Notes: generated by a model not told the origin, from the letters alone. Positions 11,046 through 20,998 are shown, counted from the first letter of the stretch. The stretch: DNA of 64,000 bases from Streptomyces sp. NBC_00490 (GCF_036013645.1 NZ_CP107869.1:2480001-2544000), one strand, 5' to 3'. A program made the numbers and translations.

Positions 11046-12878
11046 GTGATGCATCCACTGCCCCGGAGTCTCGAACCTGCCTCAGGAGAGTCCCTTGTCA
11101 GCTACCTGCTTCGGCTAGGGCATCGCCTCAGCCTCCCGCCTCTGCAACTGATCCGTGCGGCGGGCTGGACCGATCGCGTCCAAGCTACTCACATCCCAGG
11201 CAGTCTGCTGCTGAATCTCACCGGGCCGGAGGCCCAAGGATTCACCCGACTGACCCGCCAGACAGCCGAGGAAGTGTCGGCACTGACACTGAAACAGTGG
11301 CGAGACCGGTATCCCCCCATCGCCTGGTCATCCGTGCCCGGACCGAGACCGAAGAGGCCGGACCCATGGCTTTTCGTCGGCTCCCCGCGGTATTGCCCCT
11401 CCTGCCTGGCGGGCGACGGCACCCCGGCCCAGCAACTCCACGGCGGCCCCTGGCACAAGCTCTGGCACCTACCCTTTGTCTTCAGCTGCGTAGAACACCA
11501 GACCTATCTGGAAGCAAGCTGCCCGCACTGCGGGCAGCCGCGCGCCATATCAGGGCGCCTGATTGAGCGGGCCAACGATCACACCCTGCACCCAGCGCAA
11601 TGCCGGTGGACGATCGACACCTCAACGCAGAAACGAAAGTCGCGCGCCTGCGGCGGCAGACTCGATCAGCGAGGTACTACGGATCCCTGCCATCGGCCAC
11701 ACCCAACACCAGGCATCCTCCGCTTCCAGCAGTCCCTGCTTGCCCGCCTGGAGCCGCCGACTCAGGCCACGGACGCATCCGAGTACTTCACGGATCTCCG
11801 GCTGGCCACCGCACTGATCGCCACTACTTGGCCAGTAGGGCAGCATCTTCTCGACACCACCCTCGCCGGGCATGTGACCGCGTACGTCCACTCCACTTCA
11901 GGGAATTCGAGTACCAGCAACGGTCTGCAGCACAATCGCTTGCGCGATGTACCGCCCCGTGACCCGATCGCCTGTGCCGGACTCCTACGCGCCGCACACT
12001 CCTTGCTCGAAGCAGACGATCTGTCCGAGCACCTTTCCCAACTCGTCCACACCCCCGGAGAACGGCCGACACGCACGCCCTGGGTGCGCATCTACGCCCG
12101 CCATGAAGAATCATGCTCTCGACGATTCCGAGACGCGGCAGAGCCATCGACACGCACCTACCGCAAAATCGGCGGCCCGCAAGGACTGCGAGCACCGCTG
12201 CGGGACGACTACCGACCAGAACACATCCCGGCATACCTGGAGCCGGACTGGTATGAAAGATACTTCGCACCCATTGCCGGAATCGCCCCGAAGGTCTTGC
12301 GTCGAACCGCTGCAGTCCGGCTCGTCCAGTGGGCCATAGGCGGACCCCTCGATGAGGCCGCGACCTACCTCGGCATCGCCCCGGACCGCGTGCGGTTCAG
12401 ATCCAACACCGACTTCCAACGCTGGGAGCGCGCAGGACGCAACCCGGCCGAGTTCGAACGAGTCCTCCGCGACCTCAGCGCCGAACTCCGAGCACCCCAC
12501 CGACCACTCATCGACTACCAGCGCCGCCGTGAGGCACTCAGGGACTGGGCTCTGCCTCCTGACGAATGGGACGCCTTGGTCAGCGAGTTACCACCCATCC
12601 CCGGCCCCATTCGGCCGGCAGTCGGCGACCGCAAACGTCAGGACGCCTCCGTATTCATCTGGGTACAGGTCACACAAGGCGAGCACCTCTTCGCCCCGCG
12701 CCCCATTGAGGCCGAACAGCCTCAAGACGTCCAACGCGAATGGGCTCTTCGCCGCAACACCACCTGGTACAACCTCGTCCGGCCAGATACCTTTCGGCAC
12801 TACGCCGACCTACGGAAACTCCTCGCCGAATATGCCCAACAGCTCGCCCGGGACATCGACTCGGGTGCAGGCAGATAA
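11046..12878 (+). CDS. tniQ: TniQ/TnsD-like target-selection protein
   Basis: TniQ family, 610 residues. The N-terminus matches the family pattern PxxxESLxSYLLRL, followed by a zinc-binding region (CPSC about 40 residues before FSCVEH, then CPHCGQ). The length and long C-terminal region (HTH-like segments near 420-520) are closer to TnsD, which binds a fixed attachment site, than to the short TniQ of CRISPR-associated elements. It follows tnsC by 11 bases. TTA codon at 12588-12590. The target site it recognises is not evident from the window. Confidence 0.78.
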   Translation: MMHPLPRSLEPASGESLVSYLLRLGHRLSLPPLQLIRAAGWTDRVQATHIPGSLLLNLTGPEAQGFTRLTRQTAEEVSALTLKQWRDRYPPIAWSSVPGPRPKRPDPWLFVGSPRYCPSCLAGDGTPAQQLHGGPWHKLWHLPFVFSCVEHQTYLEASCPHCGQPRAISGRLIERANDHTLHPAQCRWTIDTSTQKRKSRACGGRLDQRGTTDPCHRPHPTPGILRFQQSLLARLEPPTQATDASEYFTDLRLATALIATTWPVGQHLLDTTLAGHVTAYVHSTSGNSSTSNGLQHNRLRDVPPRDPIACAGLLRAAHSLLEADDLSEHLSQLVHTPGERPTRTPWVRIYARHEESCSRRFRDAAEPSTRTYRKIGGPQGLRAPLRDDYRPEHIPAYLEPDWYERYFAPIAGIAPKVLRRTAAVRLVQWAIGGPLDEAATYLGIAPDRVRFRSNTDFQRWERAGRNPAEFERVLRDLSAELRAPHRPLIDYQRRREALRDWALPPDEWDALVSELPPIPGPIRPAVGDRKRQDASVFIWVQVTQGEHLFAPRPIEAEQPQDVQREWALRRNTTWYNLVRPDTFRHYADLRKLLAEYAQQLARDIDSGAGR

Positions 12879-12900
12879 CCAACGGTCATCCAGTCGGGTG

Positions 12901-12925
12901 GCCCGAGGGGATCTCACCCTCGGGC
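12901..12925 (+). terminator. stem-loop after tniQ
   Basis: GCCCGAGGG, a 7-base loop, then CCCTCGGGC: a perfect 9-base-pair hairpin 22 bases after the tniQ stop. No T-run follows, which is usual for actinobacterial terminators. It plausibly ends the tnsA-tniQ transcript. Confidence 0.6.
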
Positions 12926-12939
12926 TCCAGAGATCCGGG

Positions 12940-13220
12940 ACGCCGGCCCGCGCGGCCAGGATGGCTGCCGCGGCGGCCAGCTGCGGCTTGGTGCGGGAGC
13001 CCGGGTCGCTGCGCTTCTTGGGGAAGTGGTGGGCAGGGCTGTAGAGCAGCGCGTGCAGCGGGTAGTACGGGCGCTCGTCCGCCCACAGCGTGGTGACCGT
13101 CACGATGCCGTTGTCGGTCTTGCCCAGCCGGCCCAGCCACTGCTGGCCGGTGAAGGCGGTCCTGGTGCCGTCCTTGCGGCTGCCGGAGTCGTCCACGACC
13201 AGCACTCCGTGGGCGGCGTC
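12940..13220 (-). pseudogene. IS701-type transposase remnant
   Basis: A roughly 90-residue internal segment of an IS701-family transposase is readable on the minus strand: VLVVDDSGSRKDG (first catalytic Asp region), QQWLGRLGKTDNGIVTVTT, ADERPYYPLHA and RSDPGSRTK. No start, N-terminal part or C-terminal catalytic residues remain, and similarity stops abruptly at about 12940. This is a dead fragment left between tniQ and the first defence gene, a sign that the junction has seen earlier insertions. The rest of the 12879-13228 gap holds only the tniQ hairpin. Confidence 0.75.
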
Positions 13221-13228
13221 TCATCCCC

Positions 13229-16200
13229 TCAGCTCACATTGCCAGTCAGGGCATCGAGGAGTGCGATGGCCTCGCGGCGGCTCAGCAGCTCGTGGAAGCG
13301 CTCGTTGCGGAAGTTCCGCAGGCACGCGTAGCAGCTGCTCTCCGGGCCGCACTCGCAGGCCGCCACCCGGGCAAGCGCGGCAGAGACAACCGGTTCGAGC
13401 CGCTCGCCCATGGACACGGCATTGCCCGCGCCCCCCGGAGTGGTGTCGAAGAGCAGCAGGGACGGCATGCCGTCGGTGCCGGTGTGAACCGTGCCGTCGA
13501 TGTCATCGCGACTGATCTCCAGGTGCGCCGCGGCGCCTTCGAGCAGCGCGTACAGGCCGGAACGCAGACGGGCCGCGGTGGCGGTCAAGGCTGTGAGCGG
13601 GTCCAGATGGATCTGGAGGAAGTCGGTCTGGTACCGATGAGCGAGGGAGACGACACGGAGGGGGCCCGTGCACTGGGTGTCCTTCAGCAGGTGCGGGTGG
13701 CCGCCGCGCGGAGATCCGGCCTGGGCGTTCGGACGGCCCCAGCCGCACCAGTCGCAGATCTGGTATCCGGCGCCGGCCGGTCCCTCGGAGACAACCACCA
13801 TCTCTCCCCGGGTGCCCGCCGACCAGGGCGTGGTGTGGCCGGAGACGAAGGTGGTCGCGCCTTCCTGGAGGTCGGCAGTGTCGGTGGACATGTGGACGTC
13901 GCCGTACCAGGACCGTCGTGGCGGGGTCTGCCCCGGGCGGCGCTGTGGGCCACGCGCGGCGACGAAACCGTAGACCGGTTCGACGTAGCGGCGTTGCGCG
14001 GCCGCGGACTGGGTGCTGCAGGCGGCGCAGACGGGGTCCACGAGTGCGGTGGCCTCCCGATAGCGGCCGCAGGCCGCGCACACGGCGTAGTGGCGGCTGA
14101 CCAGTTCGCGGTCCGGCAGCCGATAGACGCCGGCGGACGCCCACAGATGGCCGCCCGCCACGATCTCGGCCCCCGGGGCGTACTCGTGGACGGCGGCGCT
14201 CAGGTCGCGGGTGAGTTCGAGTTGCCCCGAGACGGCGCCGCCCTCCTGGGGGATGCGCAGTTCGACGGTGTCCACAGGGAAGCCGTACTTGGGCAGCACG
14301 TTGCGGTTGGCGAGAACGCCGAGCAGTTCGCGTTGGGTAAGGTTGCGGATGACCTTCTCGTACATCTCCGCCTGCCGGTACTTGCGGGCGGCGGCGGCCT
14401 GGTCGCGGCGTTCGCTGTACGAGGTGACGTCCTGGTCGAGGATCTGCTGTGCGGCCCGCAGGAGACGGTCCAGTTCAACGACCCAGTCGCCGGAGTCGAG
14501 GCCGATCTCCTTCTGCACCTTGTTGGGGAGAACCCTGCGCAGGGAGGCCATGACGCTCTCCGGGACGGGGGTCAGCCAGTCGCGCACCGTGTGGGCGGCG
14601 ATCTCGCCGGTGGTGTCGTCGGGAAGGAAGAACTCTCCCGCCTTGCGCCAGATCCGGCCCCGCTCGTCCTTCATGGCACGGAGGAAGGCGGCGAGCGCGA
14701 TGGAGTGGGCGTGGCGGCGGTCGATCCGGACGTTGTCGACGGGGACGATCGGGGCCCGTACCTCCCCGGCGATCATCCGCTCGGGCTCCGCGAACCGGGC
14801 GAGGTCGTGGGGCCGCCGCTGCGCGTAGGTGAGGACCAGCGCAGCCGAGTCGGCGCGGCGGCCGGCGCGGCCGGCGCGCTGGACGTAGTTGGCGGTGGAG
14901 GGCGGCATGTTGCGCAGGACGACGGCCTGGAGTTCACCGACGTCGACGCCGAGTTCGAAGGTGGTGGAGCAGGACAGGGCGTTGACCTGCCCTCGGACGA
15001 ACTCCCCCTGGATCTCGGCGGCCTTCTCCCCGGTCCACTGCGCGGTGTGCTCCTGGGCGCGCAGGGGAACGGGGTCGAACGTCAGGTAGAGGCGCCGCAG
15101 GTGCTCGTCCGTCTCGGGCGACGGATTGAAGTCCTCCAGGCGTCCTGTACAGCGCAGCGTCGGGCACACACCGCGCACGGACAGCGCGGTGATACGGCGG
15201 CAGCGGTCGCAGACGTACAGCGGACCGCTGTCCGCCGTCACCGGCCGCACCCGCAGCCAGGCGTGGTCGAGTCGGCGGACGACGCCGATCCCCGGTTGGC
15301 TTTCGGACGGCAGCCAGTTGGCGAGGTGACCTGTCGTGAGGTCGGTCCACAGGCGGTTCAGGACATCGAGGGCGGTGGCCCGTCGTTCGCCCTGGTGGCC
15401 GAGGACGTCGAGTACGCGTACGAGGTAGTCGACGCGCCGGTTCGAGGCGCTCGCGGCGCTGGGCAGCCAGCTGATCACCCTGCGCTTGGCCTCAGAGCCC
15501 TGGGAGCGAACCCAGATGGGCCCCTTGCGTGGGGCGAACGCCTCGTCGCCCGCGTCGACGTCCTCAGGCATGGTGAGCGCGCCCTGGTTGCGCAGGGTGC
15601 GCAGGAGTTCCTGCAGCAGCAGCCATGCCTCGTCGTCCGTGAGGCCGAGTGAGGTGAGGGCGGCGGGCGGTTGCCAGAACGGCTCGCGGTCGATGTCGAT
15701 CCGGAGCAGGCCGAGGCCTTCGAGTGACTGGCGGTCGTCGAGGCTGAGCACTTCCTGCATCACCCACAGGGCCACTTCGCGCTGCTTGGCCTGGCGGGAG
15801 TCGTTGCGGCGGAAGACTCCGGCGCGGTCGGCGGCGCGGATGGTGTGGGCGACGAGGTCGTCGATGTGCAGGGGCTCGTCGGGGTCGGGGCAGCCCTGCC
15901 GGACGGCCTGGGTGATCAGGCGCCGGTGCTGGATGCGGGTGTAGGAGTCCTCCAGGTAGGGCGCGAAGTACGCGGCGGCCTGTCGGCTGTCGCTGAAGAA
16001 CAGCAGCTTGCGGCCCTGTCCGGGCAGTGCGGCGGCCGGGCCGTCGGTCGCCGGCGGCAGCGCCTGGTAGAGGGCGGTGCTGAGGACGGCGGCCGAAGCC
16101 TCGTTACCCGCCTCGAACAGGCGGATCATGCCGTGACCGCGCGCTCCGCAGGCGAGGCATGCGGCCGGGGTGCCCTCGTGGGTGTCGAGCTGGTGGACGC

Positions 16201-17923
16201 GGCGCAGTTCGGTGCCATTGCATCCGGGAGCGGTGCAGGATGCCGTGGCCGCGGGGTGCACGGCCGCGCAGCGGGTGCACAGTCTGCGTTCCTTGAGGCC
16301 GCCCTTGGCGCTGTCGCCGAGTGTCTCGTCGTCCTCGTCGGCACCGGTGTCCGAGCCGTCCCCGTCGAGGAGCAGCCAGGTGTGGGGGCTGTCGGGAGAT
16401 TTGCGGTGTGTGAGGCGGGCTTGTGCCCCCTTGCCGGTGAAGGTGCCGTGCAGGTGTACGGCACCGCAGCGGCGGCAGGCGCCCAGCTCGAAGGAGGGGC
16501 GGGCACACCGCGCGCAGGTCTCGTGGCGGGCCAGGTCGAGGTGGAGACCTGCCGGGTCGAGGCAGGTGAAGGCGCCTTCCGTGGCGCGTGCGAAGAGGTG
16601 GTAGCGGGCGGAGAGCACGGGAGCGCCGTCGGTGTCGGTCACCTGGCTGGCGAGTTGGATGAGCGCGGTGACCGCCGCGGGTCCGACGGGGTCACCGGGG
16701 AAGACGTCGCGGGCGATCTCGTTCACGGGCCGGGGTCCGTCGGCGAGGGCCCGGCGCAGAGCTGCGGTTCCGGCCTCGGCTGCGAGGGCGGTGGCCGCGG
16801 TCGTGCCGGCGGGCAGGCCGTGCATGCGCGCTGCCGACACGATCTCCGGCTCCGGGTCGGCGGTCGTGGCCAGGCGCAGGTACTCGGTGGTCGCCAGCGG
16901 CCCCCAGTGCGGGCCGTCGGGTGTGGCGACCCGGGTCGCGGTGACCAGGTCCTGGGCGGCCGGATCGCTCGCGTCCCAGCGGAAGGGGACGTCGAAGAGG
17001 GCCTGGGCGAAGGCGGTGACGGCGGCCGGGTTCTCCTCCGCGCCGACGGTTGCACTGGTGGCGATGGCCTGGATCTCCCGCCCCTGCCCCACACGGTCCT
17101 TCAAGCGGCGCAGCAGCATGGCGAGTTCCGCGCCGCGCGCTCCGTCGTAGACATGGGCCTCGTCGACGACGACGAACCGCCAGGAACCGGCCTGCTCTCC
17201 CTCGAAGAGGTCCATGTCCTGGGGGCGGAGCAGCAGGTACTCCAGCATGGCGTAGTTGGTGAGCAGGATGTGGGGCGGTGTGGCGCGCATCTCGCGTCGG
17301 CTGAGCAGTTCGTTGGGCAGGCGCGGTTCGCCGGGGTTGAGCTGCTCGAAGGTGTCGGCGGCGCGCTGCGGATCGTCCTTGGTGTCGCCGGTGTAGCGGC
17401 CGAAGGTGATGTGGGGGGCGTCGGCCAGCAGTCGGCGCAGTCGCTTCATCTGGTCGTTGGCCAGGGCGTTCATCGGGTAGAGCAGCAGGGCGCGGATGCC
17501 AGGTCCGAGGGTGCCGCGGGCGTGTTCGGCGGCAAGGGCGTTGAGGACGGGCAGGAGGAAGCTCTCGGTCTTACCGGAGCCGGTGCCGGTGGCCACGACG
17601 AGGTTGCGTCCGGCGACGGCCTTGCGCAGCGCCTGTTCCTGATGCCGGTACAGGGGACGATCGGCGGGCAGCGCAGGGCCGGTCAGCTGCCGGAACGCTG
17701 GGTCGAGTACCCCCTCTGCGACGAGCTCGTTCAGGGTGGCGCCCGGCGCGTAGGCGGGGGTGGCCTCCAGCAGCGGCCCCTTGGTGAGCAGCGGGCTGGT
17801 GTCGATGGCATGGGCGAGGGCCTCGGCCAGGCGGGGCTCGCGCAGGGGCAGCAGGGAACGCAGGTAGCGGCGGTAGGTGTCGCTGATCATGCGGGAGGTG
17901 GCGAGCGGGTCGAGGCTGTGCAC
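13229..17923 (-). CDS. DEAD/DEAH-box helicase with DUF1998 (MZB) domain, Druantia DruE-like
   Basis: SF2 helicase of 1564 residues. Motif I GTGSGKTES (about 113), DEAH in VVVDEAHVYDG (about 253), SATVG, then helicase C with ELGVDVGELQAVVLRN and the arginine-finger motif QRAGRAGRR. Several Cys pairs between the lobes and after them (CARC, CRRC, CTRC, CDRC, CAAC) suggest zinc ribbons. A terminal Cys cluster CECGPESSCYAC (about 1520-1532) marks the DUF1998/MZB domain. The GTG start has GGAG six bases upstream. It lies 81 bases downstream of a large unknown gene on the same strand; large DUF1998 helicase plus unknown partner is the layout of Druantia type III. MrfA-like repair helicases share the domains but are shorter. 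Confidence 0.82.
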   Translation of the reverse strand: MHSLDPLATSRMISDTYRRYLRSLLPLREPRLAEALAHAIDTSPLLTKGPLLEATPAYAPGATLNELVAEGVLDPAFRQLTGPALPADRPLYRHQEQALRKAVAGRNLVVATGTGSGKTESFLLPVLNALAAEHARGTLGPGIRALLLYPMNALANDQMKRLRRLLADAPHITFGRYTGDTKDDPQRAADTFEQLNPGEPRLPNELLSRREMRATPPHILLTNYAMLEYLLLRPQDMDLFEGEQAGSWRFVVVDEAHVYDGARGAELAMLLRRLKDRVGQGREIQAIATSATVGAEENPAAVTAFAQALFDVPFRWDASDPAAQDLVTATRVATPDGPHWGPLATTEYLRLATTADPEPEIVSAARMHGLPAGTTAATALAAEAGTAALRRALADGPRPVNEIARDVFPGDPVGPAAVTALIQLASQVTDTDGAPVLSARYHLFARATEGAFTCLDPAGLHLDLARHETCARCARPSFELGACRRCGAVHLHGTFTGKGAQARLTHRKSPDSPHTWLLLDGDGSDTGADEDDETLGDSAKGGLKERRLCTRCAAVHPAATASCTAPGCNGTELRRVHQLDTHEGTPAACLACGARGHGMIRLFEAGNEASAAVLSTALYQALPPATDGPAAALPGQGRKLLFFSDSRQAAAYFAPYLEDSYTRIQHRRLITQAVRQGCPDPDEPLHIDDLVAHTIRAADRAGVFRRNDSRQAKQREVALWVMQEVLSLDDRQSLEGLGLLRIDIDREPFWQPPAALTSLGLTDDEAWLLLQELLRTLRNQGALTMPEDVDAGDEAFAPRKGPIWVRSQGSEAKRRVISWLPSAASASNRRVDYLVRVLDVLGHQGERRATALDVLNRLWTDLTTGHLANWLPSESQPGIGVVRRLDHAWLRVRPVTADSGPLYVCDRCRRITALSVRGVCPTLRCTGRLEDFNPSPETDEHLRRLYLTFDPVPLRAQEHTAQWTGEKAAEIQGEFVRGQVNALSCSTTFELGVDVGELQAVVLRNMPPSTANYVQRAGRAGRRADSAALVLTYAQRRPHDLARFAEPERMIAGEVRAPIVPVDNVRIDRRHAHSIALAAFLRAMKDERGRIWRKAGEFFLPDDTTGEIAAHTVRDWLTPVPESVMASLRRVLPNKVQKEIGLDSGDWVVELDRLLRAAQQILDQDVTSYSERRDQAAAARKYRQAEMYEKVIRNLTQRELLGVLANRNVLPKYGFPVDTVELRIPQEGGAVSGQLELTRDLSAAVHEYAPGAEIVAGGHLWASAGVYRLPDRELVSRHYAVCAACGRYREATALVDPVCAACSTQSAAAQRRYVEPVYGFVAARGPQRRPGQTPPRRSWYGDVHMSTDTADLQEGATTFVSGHTTPWSAGTRGEMVVVSEGPAGAGYQICDWCGWGRPNAQAGSPRGGHPHLLKDTQCTGPLRVVSLAHRYQTDFLQIHLDPLTALTATAARLRSGLYALLEGAAAHLEISRDDIDGTVHTGTDGMPSLLLFDTTPGGAGNAVSMGERLEPVVSAALARVAACECGPESSCYACLRNFRNERFHELLSRREAIALLDALTGNVS

Positions 17924-18004
17924 GGGGGGCTCCGATGTGACGGTCGGCTTCGGACGAGCGGTGGGGCGGTAACGCTGCGGTACGGGCTGGACGGGAATCG
18001 GTGG

Positions 18005-20998
18005 TCAGCCGGTGCTGTGCACGGCCTCCGCGGTGACCAGGCATTCCGCGAGGGCGATGTCGACGGCGGTGAGATCCGGTGCGTGGGAGGCGACGGGCGT
18101 CCACAGGTGGCGAAGTCCCCGTTCCAGGCCGGCGGCACGGGCGTCACCGGCGGCGGCGAGCCTCGCGATCAGCGCGCATCCCAGAGACAGGTGAGGGAAC
18201 CGCATCCAGGCTTCGCCCGGCCCGTGCAACCGGCCTGGGTCCCGTCCGCGGAAGGCCTGGGCCAGGTCGGGGTGTCCGTCGTCCAGGAAGATTGATACGG
18301 CGTCGAGTGCTTCGGAGAACTCCTCACGCGTGGCGTGGTACTGGAGGTCCTTGCGGGCACGGAACGCCTGCCAGGCGGCGTCGGCACGGGTGTCGGGGTC
18401 CAGAAGGCCCCGAGGGACGACACGGGCGCTGCGCCACACGGCCTGCTGCTGGAGTTCGGGGAGCTGGTCGAGGGCACGGGTCTGGGCGTCGAACCGGCCG
18501 ACAGCGCCGCTCGGATCCGCCTGCCCGGCCAGCAACGCCGCGCTGGCGTCGCCCAGAAACTGGCCGACCTCGCCGAGGAGTTCCGTCTCCTCCGGGTAGA
18601 GCTCGCCGACGTCATAAGCGGGGTGACCGGAGAGATACGGCAGCAACGGGGCCGTGAGCAGTAGCGCACACAAAGGAGCCTGCCGCCAGACGCGACGTAC
18701 GGTGGCAGGGTCCGCCACCTCCCGTACCCGCAGGGCGGCGAGACCGCTGCCCGCGAGCACGGAGGCGAGTTCGCCGGAGCGCAGTGCGCTGTCGGCCGCT
18801 CCCGTGAGGGCGGTGGGCCCGGCGTCCGCGAGGGCGCTGCGGCATTCCGCCGGTGCCGTCTCTCTGGCTCCGCATGCCTGCAGGTCGGGTCCGCGGGCGG
18901 CCACGATCCACTGGTAGGGGATCGCGTCGGTGTCGCGCGGCAGCGCGCCGCGCCCAGCCAGGTACTCCGAGATCCTGGCGCCGGATCCGCGGCCGGCGGC
19001 GGAGGTCCACGGGGAGCGGCGCAGCACGAGGGTGTCGCGATCGCGCAGGTGGAGCCATCCGGGAGCTGTGGGTGTGGGGGCGCCCGCCTTCAGGTGCACG
19101 ATCAGGGGGCCGAGCGACCGCCAGGCCGCTGGCAGCGGGATACGGCCGCTCTGGTCGACGGTGGCCGTCAACGGCTGTTCCCACGGGGCGAAGACGGCGT
19201 ACAGGCGGGCGGTCAGTTCGCCCGGGTGGCTCAGCCCCCGCAGCAGCAGTCCGCCGCCGTCGGGTACGACGTTTTCCGCGATGGGCTGGGTGCGCACGGT
19301 CGCGACATGGACGCTCTCCCCCGCGACCAGCAGCCGTATCTCGGCTTTCGCGCAGTCGCGCACAGTGTCCGCCAGGGCCGCCAGTGAGTACCGGAGGTCT
19401 CCTCTGCGCGTGCGAGTGCGGCGTTCTGGACGCAGCGTGAGCAGGGTCGTCCCTTCGACGACCAGTGCCAGCAAGGGTGTCACCGCCACCGCCTGTTCCG
19501 GCAGGCGGACGGTCAGGGCGCTCTCGCCAGCCAGGTCAGCTGCGTCGATGTCGAGCGGCCGGATGGACCAGGTCAGGGGGTGACCGCCGAGTTCGAGGCG
19601 GACCTCGGAGTGCGGAATGCACATCTCGACGGTGAACTGACGGATCCCGTCGCCCAGCACCAGCCCCTTGGTGATCTCGTACGGGGAGAACGCGACGACG
19701 CGCTCGGAGGCGGTGACCGGTCCGCCGGCGCCGAGAGTCAGCCGAGCGGGGGCCAGGCCTCCGTGCGGGGCAAGCAGACGCCACTCAGCGGTCGGTTCGG
19801 CTGTGATGCCCTCGGCGAGGAAGGCCGCCAGTCGGCGCCTGCGCCGGGAGCCGACGCGGTGGACGAGAATCTCATACGGTCCCAGAAGCGGGCGGGGTAC
19901 GTCCTTCCAGGGATCGAGGAGCTCCCCGGGAGCACCGGTCTGACGGGCGAGAGGCTCCTCGTGGCCGCGGCGGCGCACTTCGGCCTGCCAGAGTCGCGCG
20001 TCCGGCTCACCGGCGCGCCGCGGAAGCCGGAGAGCGGGCGGGCGGTGCCACACGGGTGCCCCGTCGTCGCCCTCGATCCAGGGCAGCGTCGCACCGCCCT
20101 CCCACCCGAGCGGCCGTCCGGCGGCTACGTCCAGCCAGTTTTCCGGAACCGCGGCGGCGGCCCGCACCCGCGTCACCCCGGTCAGTGACACCCTGCTCAG
20201 CGTCCAGCCGTTCCAGCCGTACGGGGTGGGCAGTTCCACGATGCCGGGGTCGGCGCCCTCGGTCTGCAGGGTGCCGGCGTGGAGAAGGCAGATCTCGGCG
20301 GCGGGCAGGGGCTCGTCCGGGGGGATGCGGTGACCGTCGACGCCGAAGGCCAGCAGGGCGTTGTCCGGGTCCACGATCGCCGAGACATGAGTGGTTCCCG
20401 TCGGGTCTGTCGCCTCGACACGGCGCACGGGGCCCGGCAATACCCAGTAGGGCGGCAGGGCCGCGAAAACCTCACCGTCGGCGGACAGTTGCCAGTCCCC
20501 CGCGTCTGGCTCGCCTGGCAGGGTCAGGAGCACGCTGCCCGCGCCGGGCCCGAGACGGACCTCGGGAGCGGAGGTAGCGCCGCGGGACGGGGTGACCGAA
20601 CCGTCCGCCGCGGTCGGCACGCGCCATGTCCAGCCCAGCGAGCGGGCGGCCTCCTGCGCGGCGCGACTCCATTCGTCGGCGCTCTCCGGGGCGGCTCCGT
20701 GTGACCCCAGGTCGGGGCGCGCCGCGAGCACGCGCGCGCGGGCTTTAGCTACCAGGCGCGGGAGTTCCGGGCCGTCGGCCAGCGCCACGGTGTGGACCGC
20801 GCAGGCGGGCCAGCGTGCGAAGACCGTGTCGCGCGGGAGGTCGGAGTGGTCCGCGAGCAGCCGGTACGCCACCAGCGCTTCCAGGACGAGCGCGGTCCGT
20901 ACGGCAGCGACCGGCTCAACCGCGCCGGCAGACGGCTCCCCCGCCTCGCGCCAGGCCCGCTCGCAGTCGTCCAGCAACTGCGTGGGATCGACCAGCAT
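18005..20998 (-). CDS. large protein of unknown function, partner of the DUF1998 helicase
   Basis: 997 residues with no catalytic motif I can recognise. The first 120 residues are helical; the middle (about 150-650) is rich in short strand patterns with repeated Pro/Gly turns, consistent with several beta-sandwich modules; the last 250 residues are helical again. There is no signal peptide, membrane segment or Walker motif. The ATG follows a strong GGGGAGGGG ribosome site; upstream in-frame starts lack one. The helicase gene lies 81 bases downstream and is probably co-transcribed. By position and size it could correspond to DruH of Druantia type III, but this is inference from gene order only. 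Confidence 0.7.
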   Translation of the reverse strand: MLVDPTQLLDDCERAWREAGEPSAGAVEPVAAVRTALVLEALVAYRLLADHSDLPRDTVFARWPACAVHTVALADGPELPRLVAKARARVLAARPDLGSHGAAPESADEWSRAAQEAARSLGWTWRVPTAADGSVTPSRGATSAPEVRLGPGAGSVLLTLPGEPDAGDWQLSADGEVFAALPPYWVLPGPVRRVEATDPTGTTHVSAIVDPDNALLAFGVDGHRIPPDEPLPAAEICLLHAGTLQTEGADPGIVELPTPYGWNGWTLSRVSLTGVTRVRAAAAVPENWLDVAAGRPLGWEGGATLPWIEGDDGAPVWHRPPALRLPRRAGEPDARLWQAEVRRRGHEEPLARQTGAPGELLDPWKDVPRPLLGPYEILVHRVGSRRRRRLAAFLAEGITAEPTAEWRLLAPHGGLAPARLTLGAGGPVTASERVVAFSPYEITKGLVLGDGIRQFTVEMCIPHSEVRLELGGHPLTWSIRPLDIDAADLAGESALTVRLPEQAVAVTPLLALVVEGTTLLTLRPERRTRTRRGDLRYSLAALADTVRDCAKAEIRLLVAGESVHVATVRTQPIAENVVPDGGGLLLRGLSHPGELTARLYAVFAPWEQPLTATVDQSGRIPLPAAWRSLGPLIVHLKAGAPTPTAPGWLHLRDRDTLVLRRSPWTSAAGRGSGARISEYLAGRGALPRDTDAIPYQWIVAARGPDLQACGARETAPAECRSALADAGPTALTGAADSALRSGELASVLAGSGLAALRVREVADPATVRRVWRQAPLCALLLTAPLLPYLSGHPAYDVGELYPEETELLGEVGQFLGDASAALLAGQADPSGAVGRFDAQTRALDQLPELQQQAVWRSARVVPRGLLDPDTRADAAWQAFRARKDLQYHATREEFSEALDAVSIFLDDGHPDLAQAFRGRDPGRLHGPGEAWMRFPHLSLGCALIARLAAAGDARAAGLERGLRHLWTPVASHAPDLTAVDIALAECLVTAEAVHSTG

